Shown here: positions 11,136 to 22,727 of the stretch, one piece after another
Layout of the letters: every line of letters begins with the position of its first letter
Position numbering within the stretch: position 1 is the first letter of the stretch
Source: Actinernus sp. WN-2022
Lineage: Eukaryota; Cnidaria; Anthozoa; Actiniaria; Actinernidae
Length of the DNA: 64,000 nucleotides
NCBI GenBank assembly: GCA_030867875.1
Contig: JAOWCC010000286.1
Span: forward strand, 2,480,001 to 2,544,000
Reading direction: 5' to 3'
Notes under the pieces: generated by a model
What the model was told of the DNA's origin: nothing
Seen by the model: only the letters and a program-made list of their open reading frames with translations
The model's database searches: none
Made by a program: the position numbers and the translations under genes

Positions 11136-11714
11136 TATATTGTAGTAACAGCACCAATAGTTTGAGAATCATGCTCATTACGATAACACCATGAACTGCA
11201 CCAAGTTGAATAACTGCCCCTGCTAGTCAGTCAAATTAATGCAACCCAGGTTATAATGCGCAGCCTATGAAAATGACAACTTCTAAAAGTGCCTGTAGTT
11301 CTCTTGATTAATTTGGTGCATCTCTTAATCGATACACCCTATAATATATAACAAAACAATAGTTAGTTCATGTTCAATGTTTATTGAAGTTCATATATGA
11401 AGCTCGATGGTGTAAGATGTGTGAGAAATGGGTTCGGGGCTGAGCTTGGCGTTGGGCTCGGACGTGAGCCCAATCCCTCACATTCATTCTTCTTATGCGG
11501 CGCAATCCAGCAGGTATAGGTAGAATGGTGAATTGAAGGTGGAAATATATACTGGTATATTCTTCATGTGGGTGGTCTGGGAAGTGGTTGGGTTCGTTTA
11601 TTGGATATAGTTGGATGGTGCAGTTGGGACAGGAAAGGTAAATGGGTTGTATATGTGTTCTACTAAGCATTCTTCATGTATTCTAGTTCTACAGCAGGGT
11701 AAGGTGATCAGGTC
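11136..11714. other. Stretch without a recognised gene
   Basis: A 98-codon open frame on the minus strand (11374-11670) is rich in Pro, His and Arg. It resembles nothing I know, and I see no terminal repeats here. Confidence 0.4.
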
Positions 11715-12685
11715 ATAGGTTGATCTCCTGCACACTTCCAGGGTATGTTGTTCTCCTACTATCCAGGTGCTGTTGGATTACCTCTCCCAACAGAAAGGGA
11801 GAAGGAGACAAACCGAACAACGTACTAGTTTGATTTTTAATGCATCTCTTTCACACGCCTTTATTCGCACCTGCGAAAAGGCTTTCTGTAGAGGGGTTCC
11901 GGGTTTAAGCATTCGTTTAGAGACGGCGCCTTGGCATGTGCTCTCGCTGACGCATCGTACACCACACGCAACTTTGTACTTTCTGCGTTCTCCTGTATCA
12001 CTGCCATGTGGGATGTAAAACTCCTGCCCTTCTGGTGTAGTGCAAGCCAGCTCTACTATTCCCTCCTCCCGCTGCTCCCTAATGACTTAACCAGATCTTG
12101 TTTGTTGAGTTTGTGTAAGAGACCATTAAGTCTCCGCAAACGTCCTTCCTTATGGTTAGGTAATAGGGGTGGGTCTTGCCTCAATTGCTCCTTAAATTCC
12201 CTATACAACTCCTGCTGGTCCCCCTCAGGCGTGTCTGCCAGTTCCAACACGTCTAGTCTACACAGTTCCTCGTAATCGACCTGTGACCTGTCTGAGTAAG
12301 CAGCATGTTTTTAGTTGCATCCAGCTCTTTGCCTGGTGACAGCAGTGTCCAGCCAAACTGAGTTTGCTCTGCCATGGGCTCTCCCGGTCGGCCGACACGT
12401 GGAGCACTATCAGTTTTAATTTTTGCAAACTCACTTGCACCTTGGATCAAATGGACCGGAAGCTCTTCCTTGTGCGGATAGAGTTTCAGTAGGGTTATCC
12501 AACATTAATAATAATTGTCCCTTGTCAACTTTAGTTACACCCACGTTCAGAGCAAAGTCTGTGTCCCATGCTTTAATATTGACAGAGAAAATTTCTACTT
12601 GCCTTGTACATTGTAACTCCCAACAGCATCTCAATTTTGCGTATTTCCTTTTAACCCTTTCACTCCCAAGAGTGCCATATGGCAC
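11715..12685 (-). pseudogene. BEL/Pao retrotransposon pol relic (protease to RT start)
   Basis: Read on the minus strand the fragments follow BEL/Pao pol order. AKLRCCWELQCTRQVEIFSV and MLDNPTETL are at 12640-12480. GASEFAKIKTDSAPRVGRPG and EQTQFGWTLLSPGKELDATK are at 12440-12310. LELADTPEGDQQELYREFKE (12250-12190) and NHKEGRLRRLNGLLHKLNK (12160-12100) follow. The RT entry motif IPHMAVIQENAES with VVYDASARAHAKAPSLNECL is at about 12010-11920. After that about 200 codons are missing and only SPSPFLLGEVIQQHLDS remains (about 11790). Several frame changes and the deletion show it is dead. Long terminal repeats were not found. A related pol piece lies at 48590-49330. Confidence 0.75.
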
Positions 12686-12986
12686 TATTACTGGTTACTT
12701 GCTTTGAGGCCCTGAGATTCCCACACACCTTAATGTATAGACAAATGATCCTATTGAATTGCACTAAATCCTCCTTTCTTTGCATAAGATAACTATAGTT
12801 GACATTATTTCACTTCAGAAAAAGGGACTAAAATGACAGTTACAAAAAAAATATTTCTCAGATTCTAAATTTTCTCACAAAAATGCATATTTCACATACA
12901 GTTTAGTTTCACGTTTGCACTAACCTCACTTTCTGTCTCCCAACACCTAAACTTGCCCAGAACCAAGCCATTCTGTCCACAAGTTT

Positions 12987-13155
12987 GTCACCCTCTGCAG
13001 TTTGGTCACAAATCTTCAGCATGCCAAGAGTAGTCTTGAATCTAAGTTATTGCACGGATGCCCAAAGGCCATGGTACAGTGACTTGCAGGACCAGAATCT
13101 CTCAATATTTGAAGGGTCATGTACATGTACCATCTGCTTTCAGATAAGATCTTCA
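12987..13155. repeat. Dispersed repeat, copy B
   Basis: Direct copy of 3248-3410. The block just upstream (about 12950-12985, AACTTGCCCAG then CCATTCTGTCCA) recurs at 19352-19386, so the repeat is longer than either pair shows. Confidence 0.8.
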
Positions 13156-13599
13156 TGCGTTTGCCATGAAATATTGGTAAATTGCGAAATTGCGAAATTG
13201 CATTATGTGTTGGATAATAAAACTTTCAAAGCAAAACGTTTCCTTGTTATGTTGGTAACATACTCAGCAAGCTTGACTGATATAGATTGAGAAGAACTGG
13301 TATTGCAATTGTTTTAGTTACACCACCTGAAAACGTAATTTTAGTGATAAATATTACCCATTTTACAGTAAAAATCATAAATCCAGAAATATCCAGAGTT
13401 TCAAGAAAGCTATACTTCATTTTGAAGCTCTATAGAAATGCTCTTAGAATACAACTTTACTTTCATAAACAGATGTAACACAATAGCAAAGATTAGCATA
13501 AATGACGCAGTAAATTTAGAAGGACGCCAAAGTGTCAAATTTCACACGATGCTCGCTAATTCGAAATATTTCATATGCTCATTTATTGGCCTAATTTTG
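13156..13599. other. Stretch without a recognised gene
   Basis: Short open frames only. Nothing recognisable before the YqaJ-type relic begins near 13600. Confidence 0.4.
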
Positions 13600-15300
13600 T
13601 GCTTTTTAGTGAAAGCTCGCGTAAAGAAAAGGCCAGAGATTGATGACAGTAAATGATTTTGTTATACTTTGAGAACTAAACCTGTTGATGTTGACCATAT
13701 CGGAAAATATAAGGACCAGAAGGCGTATTCCTACTGGATGAGTGGCTTCGTGGACACAGCTTTGTTTACCAAATGCCCTGTTGACATCAAGCATGTTTTA
13801 TGAAAGGCTGTATATCTCCTCAAAAACTCCCGAGATGATCTTCAAAAGGTCTGGATTTGTTTTGAGGGGACAAAAAGTGACTAAAATTGTAACTTCAACA
13901 ACATGCAACAACAACATTGCTTTGCTGTACAAATTTAATTTTGCGTACAAGAATGCATATATATCCCCCTCATGTATAAAGACAAAAAGTCATCGAGGAA
14001 AGTGCCAGAGAACATGAACACAATTGGACTTTAAAGAACAACTTTGACCCCCGCAAACCTCAGGGTAGAGGGCTGACTGATGGATGTCATCTCTGATCAA
14101 TGGAGTGGCTGAGAATATTGTGTACTTTGTTCTATAGAGCATGCAAAAGATAATGGCTACCCGAACCACTCCCTCGGAAAGTTTCATGTTTGAGAAAATG
14201 AAAGGAAAGCCCTTAGAATGTTCTAAAAGAGTGTCAAATGACTAGTGATCAAGTAAGCAGGGTGTAGACAGTAACTTGTGGCCAGAGTAAGAATAACGTG
14301 CTGTGAAGAAAGACTGGGCCCCGGTCATGTGACAGCTTCAAACTTCCACAAATTTCACACTTAAAGCACAAACGATTATTAATTTAAGAAAAGGCCAGAA
14401 TGACAAGAAATGTGTACAGTTCGGTTGTGTCAAGCCTTATGAACAAAAGTGATATTTCACATTTGCCACAAATAAAGTGGGGGTAACGATCATGAAAAAG
14501 ATGCGATTAAAGCTTAGATGTTGCCTGCCAACATGAGATTGGTCTGCAGGGATTTCAATAGTGCGGGTTATTCATTAATTAAGCCTGACTACTCATATAT
14601 TGCAGCTTCCCCAGATAGGATGTTTCTTTTGTAAATGTTGTGGTCAGGCAATACTGGAAGCGAAGTGTCCCATCAATGTGCGGAATGAGAATATTCATGT
14701 TCAGGAGACATTAAGAAAACCATGCCTGAAATGTTCCCACAAATACAATGTACTATACTCAACTTCAGGCTCATACGTGGGTCTGTGGTGTCAACCATAT
14801 TATTTGGACACTGGTTGGTCCCTCTGTTATGAAGAAGTGGAACTAGACAGGGAATTTTGATCGAATGTTGTGAACAATATTACTTTGTTTACAAGTCGTA
14901 TGTGTTACCTTGCCTGTTAGGGTGCAGGGACATTTATCAGTACCCAAAGTGTGAAGTTTATTTTGTAGGAGGATGAAATCAGTGACTGCAAATGAAAACA
15001 GTATAAGCATTGATAGCTGCAGCACTTGGTGGTATTTACCATGTGCTGAACGCATCGAGAATGCTGTAGATGGACTAGACTTGAGTTTGCCAGAGCTTCC
15101 TGGCTGATTCATCACATATATATGACTCTGGAGATGATGATCTTGACCTAAACTTTCCTGAAGAACTAGATGACACCGATGAATCTAATAATGAGAGTCA
15201 ACTTTGTGCTGTTTGTTCACTTGAGAGTATCCCTGTTCACGGAGAGCGTTTTGTCATATCTGGTTATCCTATTAGATAATGCAAATGACTTCTCCTTTAT
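13600..15300 (+). pseudogene. Second SWIM/YqaJ/PHD accessory gene relic, distinct lineage
   Basis: Segments on the plus strand match the order of YqaJ-type accessory proteins. KKRPEIDDSK and VDHIGKYKDQKAYSYWMSGF are at 13625-13750. VWICFEGTKSD and a worn SWIM finger with NNNIALLYKFNFAYKNAYIS are at 13850-13960. VYSSVVSSLMNKSDISHLPQ (about 14415-14475) and a PDYSYIAASPDRM-like stretch (about 14585) come next. FCKCCGQAILEAKCPINVRN is at 14625-14685, with the Glu-x-Lys nuclease motif as EAKCP. SHKYN, SLCYEEVELDREF (14815-14860) and a PHD-like C-terminus with YDSGDDDLDLNFPEELDDTD (about 15122-15190) follow. Many stops and frame changes are present. It is clearly not a copy of the 5412-8155 gene; the sequences align only in motif order. 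No partner transposase of the same lineage is next to it. Confidence 0.65.
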
Positions 15301-15540
15301 TGTTAAATGAAGAAGTTAGATAAAACTAAAGACATTTAAGTAGCTTTGTGGTTAAAATTTGTCACCTCATTTTTTGTGCTCAACTAAATGAATTGTTATA
15401 AATATTCTCATGGTTATAGTGAAGTGTGATCATTTAAAATTGAATCTTCTTGCATTGTTACATTTCTGAAACAATTTTCTTTAAAGTAAACATAACTTAA
15501 TATTGACATACTACAATTGTGTGCTCAAAAAATACCCGTT

Positions 15541-15730
15541 GTGAGATGAATTTGAACTTGTCTAGTGCCTCCACCTTTGGCTTCTCTAACTGGTGCATAT
15601 CTCATATTTTCTGTTCTGTAGTGCAGCCAACCAATCATCACTTTGCGTGGCTTCGACGGAACTTCACTTCGTTTTGATGAAGTTTCAGTCTCAGCATTAG
15701 GAAAATTTCTCTTTGAACCAGAACTGTTAA
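15541..15730 (-). pseudogene. Fragment of a TE-type protein with a GGGTR motif
   Basis: Read on the minus strand, VMIGWLHYRTENMRYAPVRE is followed at once by AKGGGTRQVQIHLTTG. The Gly-Gly-Gly-Thr-Arg motif after a WxHY block is one I recall from multi-copy anthozoan TE proteins of unknown function. The fragment stops at a TGA just after the motif (near 15560). No further domain could be followed. Confidence 0.35.
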
Positions 15731-16154
15731 GGTTACCGGATACTTTAAAATATTTTCGGAGTTGGAGGTTCTGAAAGCCATCTCACTAGATCGGAGAAAC
15801 GGGATGGTGGAAAATTCGAGATGTTCAAAGAATTCAAAACTTTGTATGCATTATTGTAGCCAATTTTGTAAGCTTTAAAATGATGTATCTACGATGTTTC
15901 CTCGAGCCGCTACATGTAAATGTAAATGTCAATTATTATTATTATATAATTATGATCTTACCAAGATCTTACCAATATCTTACAAGATCTTGTGAAGATT
16001 CTGAACCTGGGTACTTTTAGACACGCCGTCATTATTACTAGCAATTTCTTAGCCAAGGATAACATTGATCTTCTACAAACACATTGGAAAGAATGGCAAT
16101 ATGTGAGATAATACTTCAAACATTAAAAATCGCCGTGAGAACATTTCTTGATTC

Positions 16155-16314
16155 ACAATAGGACATGTGCACAATGACGTCATTTGACTACAACTACCAG
16201 AATTCTGTGCGCGGTTTCTTTTGTTCCTCTAATTGATACCATTGTCTTGGTATTCTCAAAGGAGGATTCTGGTAGTTGTAGTCAAATGACGGCATCATGC
16301 AAATGTCCTATTGT
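16155..16314. mobile_element. Palindromic MITE, about 160 bp
   Basis: Arms 16155-16205 and 16264-16314 are inverted copies with outer ends ACAATAGGACAT and ATGTCCTATTGT. The block TGACTACAACTACCAGAAT pairs with ATTCTGGTAGTTGTAGTCA. It lies between two TE genes and has no coding capacity. Confidence 0.85.
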
Positions 16315-16336
16315 TACAACTGAATTTTTGTGAGTG

Positions 16337-18302
16337 TCATGACCGTGGCTTTAACTGCAGTGAATAATTTGACCGTGGTAGAGATGCAGCAAATTGATTG
16401 TCTACTTCAGCTTCACCGTGTCCAATGAACATAGCCGTTGCTTCAATAATTTCAGGCGGTATTGTACCTGCCAGGCTGTCTAGGACTAGAAGTTGCTTCT
16501 CTTTTGGTAGCACTGCAACCATGTTGACTCGAGTTACAAGGGACAAACACAAGATCGTGTTGGAGTAGTGGTGGCAAGTCTTTGACCACCTGAGCTGACT
16601 TGCCATTCCACTTCTCAAACCGCTCCCATGCTAGAGAGAGAACTTTAGTGCCTTTAGTGCTTCAGATATTCATCATTAGAAACGTTTGCCCTCCAAACTG
16701 CCCTCTTCACTTCAGCTCCAATGCCATCCACTGTATCCTTGCCATGAGCTGTCTCAAAAATATTCCATGTGGCCTTGGCATTGAACTCATCCTCGTGAGA
16801 AATGATATTGCACATGGTGAACCTATTCTTAAATTGAGAACCTGCCCCATCACTCCAGTAGTGGACCTCTGACTGGCACTGTTTGTCTCACATCCTCCAA
16901 CAAAAGCTTGTTGAAAGTGTACACACTACACTTGTAGTACTTGTGTACGATCATCAGACAAAAGCATATGACATATGCTCCAGAGCTCCACTCTCACCTG
17001 TGTAATTTTCCAGTGTGCTGCCATGATTTCATCTTGCTGCTTAACGTGAACATTTTCTGCAAAGTCCTAATGGACAATCAGGGTTGCCACAGGTCAGGAA
17101 AAAGTCGGATTTTTTTTCCCTGATGGGTGGTAACCATTACAATGATTTATTCTCTCTTCAGATTCTCTTTTAGGTGTTTGAGCTCACCGTACTGCCTCTT
17201 GATATTAAAGACGTAACGACTGAAGGGCCTGAGTTGATCTTTGAGGTCATGAATGGCATCTGGTGCTGTAGACTGTGCCAATCTCTTTGTGACTCTGTTG
17301 TCAATGGTGTGCCACTGATAGTAAGCGACTGGTGTGTCTGCCTTGATCAAACCTATTATGCCATCCAGAGGAGCATCGCCGCCACATTTGCTACACTGCC
17401 TGTCAACACAGGGATCGCATACTGTGTGGTCAACTACTACTTCACTCGGTTTTGGCAAGTCTTTCACACCAGCGCTGGAGAGACCTGACAGCAAATGATC
17501 AATATTCTCTTGGTATCTGCAAACACGCACTTGCAGATCACGTGCTGTCATGGGCTGTACCTGTGGAGGTCGAAGCTGTGCAAATTTGGTCAATTCAATC
17601 TTAACAATCAGACTCCTCTACGAAAAGCCTGTGGGCTTCCTTGATATTCAGAAGGAGAAATCTCTTCTGTCTGTGTTCTCTGCCATTGGGGGTTTTGACA
17701 GAAACACTGTCCCTCTTTCCAGGACACATTCGGCTAATGCCATCTTGCTCATAGAACTCTTCCACTTTCCTCACGTCATCTGGGTTTAAAGCATCAGACT
17801 TTTTTTTTCTCTCCAGTTTTTGGATCTTTCCTCTTGACTCCACAATCTTCCAACCAGCTCATTCGCTTTCTAGGGGAAAAGCACTTCACAACCTCAGATA
17901 TGACTCACCTTCTTTGGGCTACTTTTTGGGAGAGCCCTTTTCACAGCATTACCCAGAAACGGGGGAGATTCGTACAGCTGAGTACTTATCGTTAGAGCAT
18001 CAACTTTCTTCCTTGTACTTGTCTAAGTATTAAAGCTTATTACTGTAGTCTCTCCCATCAGGCATGCCACTGTTGGTAAGATGCTTGCCAAAAGAAGGTC
18101 TCTACTAGTATTGTTTGCCTTCGTGTAAACATCCAGCCATGTAACCAACGTTTCCGGGCAAATAATCTCCCAAGGTATTGCCTTTTCTTTTCCCATGATA
18201 TTGACGTCTGTCGTATTGTGATACCTTGAAGAGATGCGTGTTCTTTTGGGCGCTACATGAAAGGCAGTTGCCATGATGACACCTGAAGTAGAAAACCGTC
18301 AT
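16337..18302 (-). pseudogene. DDE-transposase-like gene with C48-protease-like tail
   Basis: Minus-strand order: ICPETLVTWLDVYTKANNTS and LLLASILPTVACLMGETTVI (18180-18040); KIQKLERKKKSDALNPDDVR and EFYEQDGISRMCPGKRDSV (17830-17720); HRQKRFLLLNIKEAHRLF (17665-17615); QLRPPQVQPMTARDLQVRVC and a CDPCVDRQCSKCGG zinc-ribbon-like block (17580-17370); YYQWHTID (about 17310). The RNase H-like core follows: DFAENVHVKQQDEIMAAHW (17066-17010), LSDDRTQ (about 16960), YWSDGAGSQFKNRFTMCNI (16860-16800) and HGKDTVDGIGAEVKRAVW (16745-16690). These give candidate D, D and E positions. After that comes VFVPCNSSQH, then, one frame on, MVAVLPKEKQLLVLDSLAGT (16580-16465), a Ulp1-like His-Trp/Asp region. Stops at 17147, about 16920 and 16645, plus frameshifts, show decay. 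The family is one I recall from cnidarian TEs, without a settled name. Confidence 0.6.
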
Positions 18303-18350
18303 GTAAACAAATCAACTAGGCATCGATATTTTTCAAAAGCTTTGATGACA

Positions 18351-18451
18351 TCGTACCGTAATTTATGGACCGAGTTTTTCCCTGCATGCTTCGCGCTTGT
18401 GCCATAACAAAAGAGGGGGGACGAACGAGGGTCCGTGACTTACGGTACGGA
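18351..18451. repeat. Inverted-repeat element, about 100 bp
   Basis: TCGTACCGTAATTTATGGAC (18351-18370) pairs imperfectly with the end near 18425-18451 (GTCCGTGACTTACGGTACGG). Probable small MITE. Confidence 0.55.
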
Positions 18452-18773
18452 CTGTAAGTTTATTATATGGCTCAAAAGTATACAAAACCAGCTTTGCTGC
18501 AATTTACAGTCCATCTCATTCACACGTGACATCACAACAAACTTTTCAAACGTTGAGGGTAAAAGACAGTATAACTTTGTGGAATGGCATGTGGCACGGC
18601 TGCGGAATGACTTTTGCGTCGAAAAAAACATTTTGTGCCCTCTTTTTCGCACTACTTTTTGGGCTACCGCCGTTTGAGATACTGTGGGCTCAGTTGACAG
18701 GATTCTGTGGAAAGTAGCGGCAAGTTCTTCACTGTATGTCTCTATTTCATTCTAATACAATAAATTAATTTAC

Positions 18774-18981
18774 CTTTCGCAGATAACTATCCAGCCATGC
18801 ATGGGATACCATTTGTCGTCTTGACCAATTTCTGTACCTTTGTGTTACAATATTCACTTCTCCATCTTTGAACATCTTGAAGATTTCATCAAATGTGCCT
18901 CTTTTGATCCCTAGTACTGCAGTATATGATTTTAAGCACAATCTATATCCACCAATGCAATATGGAACCTCCTCAGCATCT
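18774..18981 (-). CDS. Exon of an intron-bearing gene, DUF7869-type N-terminal region (tentative)
   Basis: Open frame with splice-like borders: acceptor tttttcctag before 18981 and donor AAAG|GTAAAT after 18774, where the frame ends in phase 0. The translation contains EEVPYCIGGYRLCLKSYTAV, LGIKRGTFDEIFKMFKDGEV and SHAWLDSYLRK. The Gly-x-x-Leu-Cys then Gly-Ile-x-x-x-x-Phe pattern is what I recall at the N-terminus of DUF7869-type TE proteins, before their DDE-like part. The acceptor expects a two-base remainder from the exon before. It may belong with the exons at 22222-30855, but the phases do not join directly, so an exon is missing or it is separate. Confidence 0.4.
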
Positions 18982-19429
18982 CTAGGAAAAACGTGCATTT
19001 GATACATGTAATTGAATAAAATAACCCTTTTTGTAGACTTTCATGTACACTTTATATTTAAACAGCATACAATTTAACCAATATTATTGTGTATAATCTA
19101 TGCACAATAATATGTAGCAACACTTTCTATTTACACATAAAGACGCATCTTTATAATTTATTATGTTTTATAATACCCAAATAAAATATTACACATATTA
19201 TTCATGATTCTAATACCGATACGATTATTAAATTATAATAATTATTGGTCCTTCCTTCCCTCACTCTGCTGAGTAAAAAAATAGGTATCCCAAGGTATGT
19301 GTGTCAGACCTGCTGAGAGATGCTATCAAATTTGAGGCACTGAGTTTATATTAAACTTGCCCAGCACCAAACCATTCTGTCCATAAGCACTTTACAGCCA
19401 GCTAAAATCAACCTCTTGGACCGCAATTG

Positions 19430-19561
19430 AAGGGGTGAGTGGAAGAAAGAGTTACGTGATGACAGATCAAATTCCAAATTCTCCTTTATCATCTTTGTTT
19501 TGTAAGGGAGAATTGAAAACTTGATCTGTCATCACTTAACTCTTTCTTCCACTCACCCCTT
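19430..19561. mobile_element. Palindromic MITE, copy 2
   Basis: 55-bp arms at 19430-19484 and 19507-19561 around a 22-bp centre, with 5 of 55 positions unpaired between the arms. The flanks read AATTG before and CAATT after. Compared with copy 1 (5134-5265) the left arms differ at 16 of 55 positions, 7 of them in the outer 22 where each copy is itself perfectly paired. Confidence 0.85.
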
Positions 19562-19628
19562 CAATTAAAGCATGCCGCAAAACCTAACCAATCGGTCTAT
19601 ACAATGTGTGTATGTATGTATAATGTTT

Positions 19629-19805
19629 AAGAAATAGAAAATATTTCCCGTGTTTCTATAGAGTTTGGGAGAACGAGAAATGGCAGTGGGAACACAAGCC
19701 CAAAGGGCAAGTGTTTCCACAGCTATTTCGAGTTTTTCCAAACTTCCATAAGTGTTTCTATAACTCTATAGAAACAAGGGGAAAATGTTTTCTATTTCCT
19801 TTATA
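19629..19805. repeat. Imperfect palindrome, about 177 bp
   Basis: AAGAAATAGAAAATATTTCC (from 19629) pairs with the right end (GGGGAAAATGTTTTCTATTT, to about 19797). TTTCTATAGAGTT occurs in both arms and once more at 19900, so it is a repeat family. Confidence 0.6.
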
Positions 19806-19949
19806 AAATAAACAAATAAAAGCATGGAAACGCTCGCTTAATTTGATAACCAAAACGTAAATTCTCACAACTAGCTCAAGCGCATGCTCAACTGTCTATG
19901 TTTCTATAGAGTTATAGAGACATGGCTTACAGCCAATCAGAGCACGCGT

Positions 19950-20260
19950 ACAATCTACATTTGCCATTCGCACGTAGGAATTGGGGACAACAGAAGTTTA
20001 CCTACCATGCACTATTAGACTGGAACTCTTTAGACTCTGAAGTTATACAATCAACTACATTATCAATTTTTAAATCTTACTGGCACATAACTTAATTTCA
20101 TAATAATCCTTGTTCTATTTCTATTTTATTTCAACCATTTATCTTTTCTGTTTTCCATATATTAGTGAAATATATATTAATACAGGACCTCCCTGAAAAT
20201 CACAAATTGTGAGTGGAGCTTTCCTGTCAAAATATTATTATTATTATTATTATTATTATT
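19950..20260 (+). mobile_element. 5'-truncated CR1/L2-like LINE 3' end
   Basis: The frame encodes the last RT residues (LHLPFARRNWGQQKFTYHAL, then LDWNSLDSEVIQ and FKSYWHIT, stop near 20095). A short 3' UTR (TACAGGACCTCCCTGAAAAT) and a (TTA)n tail (about 20233-20260) follow. It is almost identical to the inverted copy at 39023-39660. This is a typical dead-on-arrival LINE insertion. Confidence 0.8.
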
Positions 20261-22221
20261 GAAACTATTTTTGCGTTCGACGAAGGAGAACGCAATCCTA
20301 ATCTTGACGGGATCCCTGTGTCGCCCAGATCATAAAGCAGGAATAAACTCGATTCATGTATTAGACAAGTACCTTCGATGCGCGCGCACCTATTAGCCGT
20401 GAAGGCTTGGGAACCAGCGGCCATTTTGGTGAATGCCAGCATGGCTTCTGTTTTGTTTCGCGATCGGTTAGTTACTTGCCTTATTTCGACAATCCAATGC
20501 AATGATGTTTCAAAGGTTCGCAAGTACAATTGAGCAAAGCCTGAGGAAAGTGTGTAGTACATCTGGAGGACCTTGAACATTCTATTCGGCCATAATTATT
20601 TATTTATGCTGAACCCGAGTGAATGTGCGATCGAAAAATATGCTACCAAAACTGCAAATGGTCAAGATGCTGTAAATCATACCTGAAGGCTAAAGAGAAA
20701 TACATGGATATGAATATTTCAGTGTGAGTTGTGAAGAAGCTTTTTAAATACTACACGTGTGCATCGTGGTGGTTTAAGTTAAACATGGTCTGTTTTGTCG
20801 GCGCGGTGACGACACCAGCGAAGTTGAACTGTCAGAGAACTGAGTCAAATCAAATCACCATAATTTGTAAACAACCGAGTGAATTCTGTTGGCCATCCCT
20901 TCATTCTGTTGGCTTGCTCGCTGTACTGGATTCTGCTTTTTGCTGCTTTTTACATACAGATACCGAAACTACAAACAGTGAGATGACCTAGCTGGCTACC
21001 CGTGTGTGAGTTGCGACACTGTGTACATCTTGCAATTGGTTATACAAATTAACGGATTCAAATTAACACTACATTTAGATAGAGAGTTAATCTATACCGA
21101 CACTTTGATATGCCAAGGAACTGGAATATCAACACAGTACAAGGTGAGGGAAATTTAAAGTATTGACTTCATTGCTGTGTTCAATTAATCTACACTGAAT
21201 TTCTAACGGACCTGAAACAAAGGGCTACCAACATTGACCATAAATTATTCTGGAACTTACAATGGCGCTCAATATTCTGCAGCCAACCTTGTTCTCACTT
21301 GAAAAATACCCGGGAAACAATGTGAATGATCTGAATCGAAGGAACTGCCTGGGCTGCACTTTATACACATCCATATATAGTTTATGTTCTAGGAACTGGA
21401 ATTCAGTTTATACACATCTGAAAAGTAATATTTATTTATACGTACTTTATATAAGTTCCTTTATTTATCCTGTAATTAGCTTTACAGCTAAATACTATTG
21501 ACACTCAAATAAAGTTCATGTACAATGTATGCATGTATGTATGTAAATGTAATATGAAGCTATAGCCTGGGTTGATTTGTGTTCTACACTCACAGCAAAA
21601 TGTGCTACTAATTCTCAAATCAATGCCATAACCATATAAAACACACATGTATACATATAGCCCCATAAGCATCTCATCCAATGATTTAATGTTACACAAA
21701 GATAATTACAGTTTTATACCCAGATGCATCCCCTTGTATATTAACATTTAAGTCAAGACATCAAAATTTTCACATTAGTTAAAAAACAAGCACTTTTGAT
21801 CAGGATTGTCTACACCATCCACATCATTGAAGCAATTTTACAGCTTTTCAGACTGTTGCCACAGTCTCTTTCAAGCACTTTTGATCAGGATTATGTACAC
21901 CGTCCACATCATTGCAGCAATTTTACAGCTTTTCAGACTGTTACCACAGTCTCTTTCAAAAAATATGGCGAACGCACTTTGATAATCTATAATTACTACT
22001 AGTATAAATATAATTATTATGTAACTTATATGTACTAGATAGATAAACCACTCTGGAGACAGGGCAACTACACTGTAATTAACCAAACTTTAACTGCAGG
22101 TGCATGTATTTGCTAATTTATGCATTTACATGTGGCAGTATAAACACATGCATTAATTAGTAAAACATTGTTAAGACCAAGTTTTGATTGGCACTTTATA
22201 ACAGAGTTTGTTTCCTGATGC
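20261..22221. other. Long stretch without a recognised gene
   Basis: Holds an open frame of 117 codons (20227-20580, minus) that ends in the LINE tail, an 86-codon plus-strand frame (20731-20991) and an 85-bp tandem duplication (21787-21956). None of the frames resembles a known protein. It could be an intron of the exon set to the right. Confidence 0.4.
21787..21956. repeat. Two tandem copies of an 85-bp unit
   Basis: CAAGCACTTTTGATCAGGAT begins both copies (21787 and 21872). They differ at only a few bases, so the duplication is recent. Confidence 0.85.
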
Positions 22222-22379
22222 TTAACTAATCTGCTGCTGCTGCTGGACGTGTACCAATAAGTACTCCAGCACAGACTGTTTTCTTTGTATAAGGGCTTGG
22301 GAATCAAAATGTTTCCTTGTAATATCAATTGGATCCATTATCTCAAGGCACTTTTTATCGCAACACCTCATTTCATTCA
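22222..22379 (-). CDS. Exon, DUF7869-type N-terminal segment (tentative), joins the 24525 exon in phase
   Basis: Acceptor ttttattttag before 22379. The exon opens with two bases that complete a codon left by the donor at 24439, giving Val, then NEMRCCDKKCLEIMDPIDIT and KHFDSQALIQRKQSVLEYLL, a poly-Gln run and TAA at 22222-22224. A Cys-Cys-x-x-x-Cys pattern followed by a Leu-rich EYLL/DYL segment is what I recall near the start of DUF7869-type proteins. The poly-Gln/stop end may be real or intron read-through. The exact phase match with the next exon upstream supports true splicing. Confidence 0.45.
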
Positions 22380-22727
22380 CTAAAATAAAAAAAATAAAAA
22401 AGAATAAGTTGTTACACACCAAACTAACTTTGTCACACACATAATGCAAATTATGTAATACATGTATGTAACTGAAAATGCTGCATGTTCAAACCATTTT
22501 AAGCTAATACAATGTACAATATATGCTGTATTTGCACTACTGGGAAAATAATTAGAAAATTTAAACTGCCACCTTTAATTTGTTTATATTCTGATCATGT
22601 ATCACTGGAATTCTATTTTTAAAGGTTTGATGCAGATTTCTTTAAAATAATGAATACATGTAATTATAAGACTGCAGGGATTTACCGGAGGCGAAATAAT
22701 GTGTCCTATTACACAAATAAATACCCT

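Noticed and set aside
20233..20260. (TTA)n run as a telomere-like repeat
   Set aside because: It is the 3' tail of a LINE.
20227..20580. 117-codon minus-strand frame
   Set aside because: Its C-terminus is only the translated (TTA)n tail of the LINE; the rest is not recognised.
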